Positions 1-7,148 of a stretch of 40,504 nucleotides of DNA are shown here, piece by piece. A model generated the notes under the pieces. It was given only the letters and a program-made list of their open reading frames with translations, was not told the DNA's origin and searched no databases. Source of the stretch: an uncultured Clostridia bacterium (GTDB taxonomy: Bacteria; Bacillota; Clostridia; Oscillospirales; Acutalibacteraceae); assembly GCA_944380765.1 (NCBI GenBank), contig CALWIO010000020.1, positions 1 through 40,504 of the forward strand. Reading direction: 5' to 3'. A program made the position numbers and the translations under genes. The stretch's first letter is position 1. Each line of letters opens with the position of its first letter.

Positions 1-345
1 CCCACCGGAGATTGACAAAAATTTAACAAGTAAGGGAGGCAGCAGTAAAAGTGGTGGGAGAAATTTGCAAAAACGAAAAACTCCCCAAAACGGAAACAGT
101 CTGATTTTCGTGGTTTATTATATTGAAAAAACTTGATATTAAAAAATTTGTTTCACCTGTTGTTGTGTTTTGTTTTTCTTTTCGCGGGGTAATTTTTGCA
201 CTTCGCCAGTTGTTTTTGCGTTTCTTTTTCTTTCCGCGGGGTAAATTTTCGCAGCTTGCCATTTGCTTTTTCGTTTCCATACTCCCCACCGGAGATTGAC
301 AAAACTTTAACAAGTGCGGGAGGCAGCAGTAAAAGCCGGGGAGGG
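1..345. repeat. Duplicated ~60-bp intergenic element plus short tandem repeat
   Basis: Positions 1-60 and 285-345 are near-identical copies of one element, differing at a few positions in the first 50 bases. Each copy is bounded by short inverted ends: CCCACC with GGTGGG in the first copy, CTCCCC with GGGGAG in the second. The first copy starts at the window edge and may be cut. Between them, 183-233 and 235-278 form an imperfect tandem repeat, each unit starting CGCGGGGTAA. Open frames across this stretch are repetitive and low complexity, without a convincing ribosome binding site, so I do not call a protein. This resembles a dispersed intergenic repeat family, but other copies cannot be seen from this window. 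Confidence 0.6.
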
Positions 346-551
346 AATATTGAAAAAAGAGAGGCAATTCAGAAAGATAAACCGTTCAGTTTGCCGATGT
401 ACTCGTTACCGCTATCGATAAGGCTTTCGTCGGGTTGTTACTTTTTTCACCTGCCGTTTTTCACCCGGCTTATAAAAATTGCTTTGTATTTGATTTTGCA
501 GAGCCGCTGTTTTTTAAAATCCGATTTACGCTTTATTCGTAATTGCCGCAT
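346..551. other. Gene-free stretch
   Basis: I see no gene, RNA or clear promoter here. The open frames are short, rich in Phe/Ser/Leu, and lack a ribosome binding site. The stretch ends at the galU operon terminator. Confidence 0.5.
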
Positions 552-588
552 AAAAAAACTGACTCCGCTTGAAAAACGGAATCAGTTT
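552..588 (-). terminator. Rho-independent terminator of the ahcY-galU operon
   Basis: On the minus strand a 12-bp stem (577-588 with 556-567, one G-U pair) is followed by a run of seven U from 558 down to 552. It lies about 100 bases past the galU stop and fits the end of the leftward operon. Confidence 0.8.
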
Positions 589-690
589 GCTGCTTAAATT
601 TAATTTTTGCCTTCGCGGTCCTTTTTTGCGCTGAACGCGGTACGGAACGGCTCTACTGTACCCTTTCGGGTATAGAATCTAACCTCGCAA

Positions 691-1566
691 TTAAAGGGTT
701 GCGGCGAGTTTTTTAAGATACTCCTTGAAATCCTTGCCGATTTCCGGGTGATTGAGAGCGACCTCGCAGTTTGCCTGCATAATGCCCAGCTTGTTGCCCA
801 TATCGTAGCGGATACCGTCAAAGTCAACGGCGTTGAGCTGTCCTCTTGCGGCAAGGTCAAGCATGGCGTCGGTAAAGTAAATCTCTCCGCTCTTGGGGTC
901 GGCGGGAGTTTTTTCAATAAGCTCAAAGATTTCGGGCGGCATAACAACCCTGCCGAGAATTGAGTAACAGGACATAATCTGCTCGGGAGTGGGCTTTTCA
1001 ATTATGTTGTGAACCTTCATGATTTTATCTTCAAGGGGAGTAACATCGAGGGTGCAGTATTTTGGAACATCCTCGCGCGGAACTTCCTTGACGCCCACAA
1101 CGCCGCAGCCGTATTTTTCATAAGCGCGGCAGAGCTGACCTACAACCGGGTCCTCTGAAATAATAACATCGTCTCCGTACATAACCGCGAAAGGCTCGTT
1201 GCCGACAAAGCTCTTGGCGCAGAGCACCGCGTGACCGAGTCCCTTGGTCTCTTTCTGACGGATATAATAGATATTGGCAAGATTTGCGCAGGCTTCAACC
1301 TCTTTGAGAATACCGGCTTTCGAGGGGTTGCCCTGAAGCTTTGTTTCAAGCTCAAAGGAGTGGTCGAAGTGGTCCTCGATAACGCCCTTGCCCCTGTTGG
1401 TGATGATGAGAATATCGGTAATGCCGGCGGCCACAGCTTCTTCAACAATGTACTGGATAGCGGGCTTGTCAACAATGTTGAGCATTTCCTTGGGGACAGC
1501 CTTTGAAGCGGGAAGAACTCTTGTTCCCAGTCCCGCGGCAGGGATAATTGCCTTTGTGATTTTCAT
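691..1566 (-). CDS. galU: UTP--glucose-1-phosphate uridylyltransferase
   Basis: Makes UDP-glucose from UTP and glucose-1-phosphate in the cytoplasm, supplying glycosyl donors for envelope polysaccharides and glycolipids. The 291-residue length is normal for bacterial GalU. The N-terminus carries the nucleotidyltransferase signature GLGTRVLPASKAVPKEM, followed by the NIVDKPAIQYIVEEA segment and a conserved GDDVI metal/nucleotide site in mid-protein. The ATG start has a good AGGAG ribosome binding site. The gene lies 33 bases after the RING/DUF2628-like gene and is the last gene of the leftward operon. No promoter is visible in that short gap, so it is probably transcribed with ahcY. Identification is firm. 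Confidence 0.95.
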   Translation of the reverse strand: MKITKAIIPAAGLGTRVLPASKAVPKEMLNIVDKPAIQYIVEEAVAAGITDILIITNRGKGVIEDHFDHSFELETKLQGNPSKAGILKEVEACANLANIYYIRQKETKGLGHAVLCAKSFVGNEPFAVMYGDDVIISEDPVVGQLCRAYEKYGCGVVGVKEVPREDVPKYCTLDVTPLEDKIMKVHNIIEKPTPEQIMSCYSILGRVVMPPEIFELIEKTPADPKSGEIYFTDAMLDLAARGQLNAVDFDGIRYDMGNKLGIMQANCEVALNHPEIGKDFKEYLKKLAATL

Positions 1567-1599
1567 GGTTTTATCTCCTTATCTATAATGTTTTTTTAT

Positions 1600-2580
1600 T
1601 TAAAGTAAAAGGCTCAGCATAAACGAGAGAGCCTCAACTCCGAACAGAACAGCCACCGTAACCGCCGCGCTGACTCCGCCCTCGCGGAAGAAACGCTGTT
1701 TTCTGAGAAGCAGCTCGGCGGTTTCGCCCTTTATTGCGCGTACTTTTTTAACGGTTTTATCATAATAAAGCTTGTCGGCGGCAATACCTGAAACAATGTG
1801 CAGAGCAAGTATGAGCAGCGCCTGAACAGCCAGTATGGCGGCTCCCGCGCGGTTTTCTTTGAATACCGCCGTAAAGTCCGAGCGCATCTCGTTGAGCGTT
1901 TCGGCGGAGCTGCTGAGCTGACTTCCCGTAAAAGAGGAATATTTGCTCGAAAAATCGTTCATATCCGCTGTGAACGCCCTTGACTGCGGAAGCGCCGAGA
2001 GACCCAGCGAAATAACGAGGATAAACGCCAGAAACAGAGCGCCGGCGCGGTAGAGCTTTCTGAAAAAGAACCAGTAGGGCGAAAATATAAACGCCGCCCA
2101 GTTAAAGGTTTTTCTGCCCTCTTTGCGGTAAAAGAATTTTTGAATGTATCTTATTGCGCTCATCTGCACAAAGTCAGCCGCCTCGCGGGTTGTTACCTCT
2201 TCGGCGACCTCTTCGGGAAAGAGCGAGAAGGGGTCGGCGGGTCTGAAAAAAGGCGGAACCTGACCGGAATAATCCCCGGCGCCGGTCTGCCCGGCGTAAG
2301 GGTTTTGCCCGTAGCCGGAGTCCTGCGTTTTTCCCTCGTCCTCGAACGGAATGCCGCCCTGCCCGGGATTTTCGCCTGCCGCCTTTTCCGGCTCCCAGCG
2401 GAAGCCCTCGCCGTGGCGGTCGTTGCAGGCGCACTCGCCTTGCTGTTTGTAGCAGTCCCTGTGGTGCGGAGCTCCGCACACGGGACACACCACTATGTCG
2501 TCGTTTTCACCGAAAGCCCTGCTGCATACGGGACAGGTCTGCCCGGTGTACCTGAAATAATTCTTGTCCATATCAAACAT
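1600..2580 (-). CDS. RING-finger-like zinc protein with DUF2628-type membrane domain
   Basis: Function unknown. From the ATG at 2580, a zinc-ribbon/RING-like cluster is visible at residues 16-52: CPVC at 16-19, CPVC at 32-35, His39/His40, Cys43 and later Cys residues. This matches the layout of the prokaryotic RING finger family 1 domain. A Gly/Pro/Glu-rich linker follows. The C-terminal half begins with an Asn-Trp-Ala-Ala-Phe segment near residue 165, as in DUF2628 proteins, and has about three membrane segments. The start overlaps the ahcY stop by eight bases. A second ATG at 2571 is equally possible; neither has a strong ribosome binding site. The arrangement suggests a membrane protein with a cytoplasmic zinc domain. 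Domain assignment is from remembered motifs, not a search. Confidence 0.75.
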   Translation of the reverse strand: MFDMDKNYFRYTGQTCPVCSRAFGENDDIVVCPVCGAPHHRDCYKQQGECACNDRHGEGFRWEPEKAAGENPGQGGIPFEDEGKTQDSGYGQNPYAGQTGAGDYSGQVPPFFRPADPFSLFPEEVAEEVTTREAADFVQMSAIRYIQKFFYRKEGRKTFNWAAFIFSPYWFFFRKLYRAGALFLAFILVISLGLSALPQSRAFTADMNDFSSKYSSFTGSQLSSSAETLNEMRSDFTAVFKENRAGAAILAVQALLILALHIVSGIAADKLYYDKTVKKVRAIKGETAELLLRKQRFFREGGVSAAVTVAVLFGVEALSFMLSLLL

Positions 2581-3817
2581 TCCAGCTGTTGATGTATTTC
2601 TGCTGTTCGGGGGTGAGGGTGTCAATGTCCGTGCCCCAGCTTTCCAGCTTTCTCAACGCAACCTTTCTGTCAATTTCCGGCGGAACATCATGAACGCCCG
2701 CGGCAAGAGAGCCGCCGTGAGCCACAAGATATTCGGCGCAGAGCGCCTGAATGGAAAAGCTCATGTCCATAATCTCGGCAGGGTGGCCGTCGCCCGCCGC
2801 CAGATTTACGAGACGCCCTTCGGCAAGAACGCTGAGTATTCTGCCGTCGGGCATAACATAGCCGGTTATATTTTTCCTCTGCGGAATAATTTTAACAGCC
2901 GCTTTCTGCAATTCGTTTAAATTTATCTCAACATTAAAGTGGCCGGCGTTGCAGAGAACGGCTCCGTCCTTCATATTCTCAAACGCCGCCGTGCCGATAA
3001 CATCTTTGCAGCCGGTCACCGTTACAAAGAAGTCGCCCTCTTTCGCGGCTTCGGTCATCTTCATCACGCTGTAACCGTCCATTCTCGCCTCCATAGCCTT
3101 AATGGGGTCGATTTCGGTTACAATGACCTGCGCTCCCAGCGCCTTTGCCCTCATAGCCACGCCCTTGCCGCACCAGCCGTAGCCGGCGACTACAACGGTT
3201 TTGCCGGCGACAATAAGGTTTGTGGTACGGTTTATTCCGTCCCACACCGACTGACCGGTGCCGTAGCGGTTGTCAAAAAGATATTTGCACCTGGCGTTGT
3301 TGACGGCAATCATCGGAAAACGCAGCATTCCCTCTTTCGCCATTGAGCGCAGCCGTATAATTCCCGTTGTGGTTTCCTCACAGCCGCCGGTCACTTTTGA
3401 GAGAAGCGAGGGGTACTCGTTGTGTATAAGGTTAACAAGGTCGCCGCCGTCGTCGATTATTATGTCGGGCGCGCCCTCTATAACCCGTTTAAGATGCTCT
3501 TTGTATTCCTCCTCTGTGGCGCCGTGCCAAGCGAACACATTCATGCCGTCCTTTGCGAGAGCCGCGGCGACATCGTCCTGAGTGGAAAGGGGGTTTGAGC
3601 CGGTAACATACATCTGCGCTCCGCCCGAAGCGAGCACCCGGCACAGGTAAGCGGTTTTCGCTTCCAGATGAATGGAAAGCGCTACCCTTACGCCCTCAAA
3701 GGGACGCTCATTTGCAAAATCCTTTTCAATACCCGAAAGCACGGGCATGTGCGCTTTTACCCAGTCGATTTTAAGCCTGCCCGATTTATACTGTGAAATA
3801 TCTCTTACAAGACTCAT
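2573..3817 (-). CDS. ahcY: Adenosylhomocysteinase
   Basis: Cleaves S-adenosylhomocysteine reversibly to homocysteine and adenosine, removing the inhibitory product of SAM-dependent methylation. It is a cytoplasmic NAD-dependent enzyme. The 414-residue protein shows the NAD-binding loop GYGWCGKG at residues 202-209, the substrate-site segment GCEETTTG near 145, NNARCKYLFDNRYGTGQS near 163-180 and the closing GHPAEIMDMSF segment. This is the shorter archaeal/bacterial-style form, without the long insertion of some proteobacterial enzymes. The ATG has a GGAG site, and a promoter lies at 3852-3880. It leads the operon with the RING/DUF2628-like gene and galU. Product is certain; no SAH riboswitch fits in the very short leader. 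Confidence 0.95.
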   Translation of the reverse strand: MSLVRDISQYKSGRLKIDWVKAHMPVLSGIEKDFANERPFEGVRVALSIHLEAKTAYLCRVLASGGAQMYVTGSNPLSTQDDVAAALAKDGMNVFAWHGATEEEYKEHLKRVIEGAPDIIIDDGGDLVNLIHNEYPSLLSKVTGGCEETTTGIIRLRSMAKEGMLRFPMIAVNNARCKYLFDNRYGTGQSVWDGINRTTNLIVAGKTVVVAGYGWCGKGVAMRAKALGAQVIVTEIDPIKAMEARMDGYSVMKMTEAAKEGDFFVTVTGCKDVIGTAAFENMKDGAVLCNAGHFNVEINLNELQKAAVKIIPQRKNITGYVMPDGRILSVLAEGRLVNLAAGDGHPAEIMDMSFSIQALCAEYLVAHGGSLAAGVHDVPPEIDRKVALRKLESWGTDIDTLTPEQQKYINSWNV

Positions 3818-3851
3818 GATAACGCTCCGTGTATAAATAATTATTCACTTT

Positions 3852-3880
3852 ATCTTATCACAATAAGCGCTAAAAATCAA
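3852..3880 (-). promoter_or_regulatory. Sigma-A-type promoter of ahcY
   Basis: On the minus strand, TTGATT (3875-3880) and TAAGAT (3852-3857) are separated by exactly 17 bases, about 35 bases before the ahcY start. It is divergent from the promoter at 3914. Confidence 0.55.
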
Positions 3881-3913
3881 CAATGGTTATTAAATCCATT
3901 TCCGTTTTTTGTG

Positions 3914-3942
3914 TTGCAAAGCGTATTTAAAAAATGTATAAT
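3914..3942 (+). promoter_or_regulatory. Sigma-A-type promoter of the Lys-rich repeat protein gene
   Basis: TTGCAA (3914-3919) and a perfect TATAAT (3937-3942) have a 17-base spacer, 45 bases before the TTG start at 3987. Confidence 0.8.
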
Positions 3943-3986
3943 AAAAAATATCCCAGACAATCCGCAAGCAAAGGGAGGGTATTCGT

Positions 3987-5660
3987 TTGGAAGAAAAAGA
4001 AATTACAGGTAATCTTAACAATAAATATAAGACGATAGAGGAAAACCCTGCCGGCTCTCAGGGCGAAAAAGCGGAGCTTTCGGCTGACGGAAAAGAAAAA
4101 GAGCAAAAATTCCCGAAAGAGAAAAAGGTGAAAGAGCCTAAACCTCCGAAAGAGAAAAAGGTCAAGGAGCCCAAACCTGCGAAAGAGAAGAAGGTCAAGG
4201 AGCCCAAGCCTCCGAAAGAGAAAAAGGTCAAGGAGCCTAAGCCTCCCAAAGAGAAAAAGGTGAAAGAGCCTAAGTCTCCGAAAGAGAAAAAGGTCAAGGA
4301 GCCTAAGCCTGCGAAAGAGAAGAAGGTCAAGGAGCCTAAGCCTGCGAAAGAGAAAAAGGTCAAGGAGCCCAAGCCTCCGAAAGAGAAAAAGCCGAAAGAG
4401 CCTTTGGGCGTAAAGGACTATGTAACAATAGCGATAGCGGTAATAGCGGTTGTGTCGGCTCTGGGGTTTGCGGTGTACAGATTTTATGACAGCGGCGAGC
4501 CTGCCGTAACGCCCGGTGAAAATACGCAGACCGAGAGCAAGGTTTCCGACATTCAGGTTGTGCGTGACGGCATATCCGTAATAAATCTTATAAAGTCGGA
4601 TATTCCCAATGTCTTTTACGGCTTCACGGCGGATATGCAGCTTCGTTTTTATCAGTACAGGGACGAAAAAATGGTAGAGGTTGCCTCAACCGGCACGCTT
4701 GAAACGAGCATTGATCTGGGCAACCAGACCATTCCGGTCAAGGTCGATTATGTAAAGCTCGGCGACAGGGTTTTCGGAATGGGAGTGTTCCGCGCCGACG
4801 AGCATGAAGATGTGTATTTTTACAACCTTATGGTGTTCCGGCTTACCGACCTGCCCGCGGCTTATAAGAGCGAGGGCAAGGCGCTGCTGCTCGCTACTAC
4901 CAGCGAAAACGCCCTTTCACAGAAAGAAATTCTCTGGCCCGAGAGCTTCACCGTGGATTTGCAGAGCGGAGCAACGGCAAGATTTTTAAGCATAGTAAAC
5001 AGGACTATTGATATGAACGGAGCGGGCGTTCAGGATTTCTGCATGCTCGCTACCGCCGGATATACCGCGTCCGGAAACGGCATCCCCTTTATAACTTCAA
5101 GGGAATATGAACAGGGTTCGGGCAAACAGGATATTTTTGTCAAAAACGGCTCTCATGAAACTCTTTTTGCCTCTGATGTTTACGGAAAATTCCTTTTGTC
5201 CGACGGCGAAGCGGTAGTGTTTATGCGCAAAACCGAAACCGGCTTTGACCTTATAAGAAAGTCGGGCGAAACCGAGGAAACTCTCCGCAGCTTCTACGGC
5301 AGCATGAGCGAGTACCTGTATTCGGACGGATACCTTCTCAATCTTGACAACGGCAAGGTCTGCAATCTTTTGACGGGCGAGGAAAAAACGCTCGTTGGCT
5401 ACCGTATGACCACGCCCATGCTTATGCAGGCAAGCGAGGACGGCAAATACCTTGTGATTATCGGCACCGTCAACAACGAGTTCGACTATCAGGTGCATAT
5501 ATTCAACCTCGAAAACGGCGAGTATATGAAGTACACCGACAAAAACCCCTCGGCTCATTCCGATCTGGCGTTTATTGACAATCATACGGCGGTATATACC
5601 GTTGTTGACCCCAATCAGGGCAACGAGTATGTTGTGCTCGACCTTGAAAAAATCGAATAA
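3987..5660 (+). CDS. Single-pass membrane protein with Lys/Pro-rich tandem repeats and an extracytoplasmic domain
   Basis: I do not recognise a named family. The 557-residue protein starts at TTG, placed eight bases after a strong GGGAGG site. Residues 43-141 are nine copies of an 11-residue unit, consensus PKEKKVKEPKP, encoded by 33-bp DNA repeats at 4113-4409. A single membrane segment follows at about residues 144-167, and residues 170-557 form a region rich in beta-strand-like pieces with alternating hydrophobic residues, possibly a propeller-like fold. The charged repeats should lie in the cytoplasm (positive-inside rule) and the large C-terminal part outside. It has its own promoter and terminator, so it is transcribed alone. 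Roles such as envelope sensing or tethering are guesses only. Confidence 0.85.
   Translation: MEEKEITGNLNNKYKTIEENPAGSQGEKAELSADGKEKEQKFPKEKKVKEPKPPKEKKVKEPKPAKEKKVKEPKPPKEKKVKEPKPPKEKKVKEPKSPKEKKVKEPKPAKEKKVKEPKPAKEKKVKEPKPPKEKKPKEPLGVKDYVTIAIAVIAVVSALGFAVYRFYDSGEPAVTPGENTQTESKVSDIQVVRDGISVINLIKSDIPNVFYGFTADMQLRFYQYRDEKMVEVASTGTLETSIDLGNQTIPVKVDYVKLGDRVFGMGVFRADEHEDVYFYNLMVFRLTDLPAAYKSEGKALLLATTSENALSQKEILWPESFTVDLQSGATARFLSIVNRTIDMNGAGVQDFCMLATAGYTASGNGIPFITSREYEQGSGKQDIFVKNGSHETLFASDVYGKFLLSDGEAVVFMRKTETGFDLIRKSGETEETLRSFYGSMSEYLYSDGYLLNLDNGKVCNLLTGEEKTLVGYRMTTPMLMQASEDGKYLVIIGTVNNEFDYQVHIFNLENGEYMKYTDKNPSAHSDLAFIDNHTAVYTVVDPNQGNEYVVLDLEKIE
4113..4409 (+). repeat. Nine tandem 33-bp coding repeats
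   Basis: Nine in-frame 33-bp units encode PKEKKVKEPKP with a few substitutions: the first residue is Pro or Ala, one unit has Ser for the last Pro, and the final unit has diverged. Synonymous differences (aag/aaa, cct/ccc) between units show they are not all recent duplicates. Confidence 0.9.
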
Positions 5661-5675
5661 TCATCTCAGCGCGGC

Positions 5676-5718
5676 AAGCCTTTGTTCCAAGCCTTAACGG
5701 GGAGGACAAGGGCTTTTT
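5676..5718 (+). terminator. Terminator of the Lys-rich repeat protein gene
   Basis: A stem between 5676-5688 and 5704-5715, with one wobble pair and one bulge, is followed by five T at 5714-5718, shortly after the stop codon at 5660. Confidence 0.6.
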
Positions 5719-5731
5719 GCTTTCGCGGCTG

Positions 5732-5760
5732 TTGATTATATAAAAACGCCGTGATATTAT
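5732..5760 (+). promoter_or_regulatory. Promoter of the esterase-GH31-GPH operon
   Basis: TTGATT (5732-5737) and TATTAT (5755-5760) have a 17-base spacer, 50 bases before the first start codon. No operator palindrome is obvious, and no sugar-responsive regulator gene is nearby. Confidence 0.6.
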
Positions 5761-5810
5761 AAATAAGTAATAAAAACCGCGCGTAAAGCGCAAAAGCGGT
5801 GGGGATTTAT

Positions 5811-7148
5811 ATGGAATTTGTGGAAAAAAATACTCCGCTCGGCAGAATAAGGGGAATTGAAACCGAAAGCTGCGTCGAGTACCGGGGAATAAGGTACGCC
5901 CGAGCCGGCAGATATGAGCTTCCTGCCTTAGAAAAGGCGTGGGAGGGGGTTTATGACGCGACAAAGTTCGGAGCCTGCTGTTTTCAGCACAGGGCTTTTG
6001 AGGAGGACGCCTCAGTCAACCCCTTTTACCATTTTGAGTTCCGCGAGGGGCTTGAGTTTACATACGGCGAGGACTGCCTTTTTCTTAATATCTGGGCGCC
6101 AAAAAACGCCGAAAACTGTCCGGTGCTTATTTTCATACACGGCGGCAGCTTCACCGGCGGCAGCGCTGACGAGGGGCATATCAAGGGCGCGCGCCTTGCC
6201 GAAAAGGGCATAATCACGGTGGCTTTCAATTACCGGCTCGGCCCTTACGGCTTCTGCGCTCACGAGGACTTGAAAGAGGGCGGCAGGTATCTCGCCAATT
6301 TCGGACTTTATGACCAGACCGCGGCAATCGAGTGGGTAATAAACAATATAGCCTCGCTCGGCGGCAATCCCGAAAAAATTACGCTTATGGGGCAGAGCGC
6401 GGGAGCTATGAGCGTGGATATTCACCTTAACAACCCGGCGCTTCGCGGCAGACTGTCGGGGGCGGTGCTGCTCAGCGGAGCGGGACTGCAAAGAAATCTT
6501 TTAAAGCCGCTTACGGTCAAAAAAATAACGCCTTTCTGGGACTCGGTTATGAAAAACGCCGGCGTTTCATCATTCGATGAGTTAAAGACGCTCCACGAGA
6601 AAACGCTCTATTACGCATGGCTTAAAGCCTGCCGGGAGCAAAAATTCAGTATGCCCTACACTTTTCCGGTGTATGACGGGGTTGTTTTAAGCGAAGATAA
6701 TTTTAAATTGGAGAACATTCCCGACATACCCTATATAATAGGCTCTACCTGTACGGATATGCTGCCGATAGTTCTTGAACGGCTCGGCAAAAAATGGGGC
6801 AGATACGCCGGAAAACACAACCAAAGCCCCTGCTATTTCTATAACTTTAACCGCTGGCTTCCCGGCGACGATATGGGCGCGTGGCATTCGGCGGACCTGC
6901 TTTATGTTTTTTCCACCCTGTCGGGCAACTGGCGTCCCTTTGAAGATGTTGACTACAAAATATCCGAGGAGATGTCCTCGGCGGTAGCCGCCTTTGTAAA
7001 AACGGGAAAACCCGACTGCCGGGAGCTTCCCGGGTGGAAGCCGGGGTACAGGCGGCCCATGTCCTTCTGCGAGGATTCCCGCTGTTTAAAATGGCGGACT
7101 GCCGACAACCTTAAATATACTTTTACGGGAAAGGGAAAAACAATATAA
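5811..7148 (+). CDS. Carboxylesterase, type B family
   Basis: An alpha/beta-hydrolase of the carboxylesterase type B family, expected to split a carboxylic ester. From the ATG at 5811 (445 residues), the oxyanion-hole motif HGGSF lies near residue 110, and the nucleophile elbow GQSAG puts the catalytic Ser at 196. The catalytic His is probably the one in AWHSADLLYVF, which matches the family's usual H..EL.YVF context. There is no signal peptide, so the enzyme should be cytoplasmic. The chosen ATG follows a GGTGGGG ribosome site; an in-frame GTG at 5799 is less likely because it lies within that site. The stop codon directly abuts the GH31 start, indicating coupled translation. An acetyl or other acyl group on the imported sugar is the plausible substrate (inference). 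Confidence 0.88.
   Translation: MEFVEKNTPLGRIRGIETESCVEYRGIRYARAGRYELPALEKAWEGVYDATKFGACCFQHRAFEEDASVNPFYHFEFREGLEFTYGEDCLFLNIWAPKNAENCPVLIFIHGGSFTGGSADEGHIKGARLAEKGIITVAFNYRLGPYGFCAHEDLKEGGRYLANFGLYDQTAAIEWVINNIASLGGNPEKITLMGQSAGAMSVDIHLNNPALRGRLSGAVLLSGAGLQRNLLKPLTVKKITPFWDSVMKNAGVSSFDELKTLHEKTLYYAWLKACREQKFSMPYTFPVYDGVVLSEDNFKLENIPDIPYIIGSTCTDMLPIVLERLGKKWGRYAGKHNQSPCYFYNFNRWLPGDDMGAWHSADLLYVFSTLSGNWRPFEDVDYKISEEMSSAVAAFVKTGKPDCRELPGWKPGYRRPMSFCEDSRCLKWRTADNLKYTFTGKGKTI

Noticed and set aside
312..360. The 13-mer GGGAGGCAGCAGT in both repeat copies matches a universally conserved 16S rRNA site, with GGAATATTG soon after in one copy.
   Set aside because: The surrounding bases do not align to 16S over any length, and the hit is inside a duplicated element. 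It is best taken as chance, not an rRNA fragment.
196..597. Open frame of 133 codons on the plus strand, and another on minus over 23-367.
   Set aside because: Both run through the repeated element, lack a ribosome site and have low-complexity composition.
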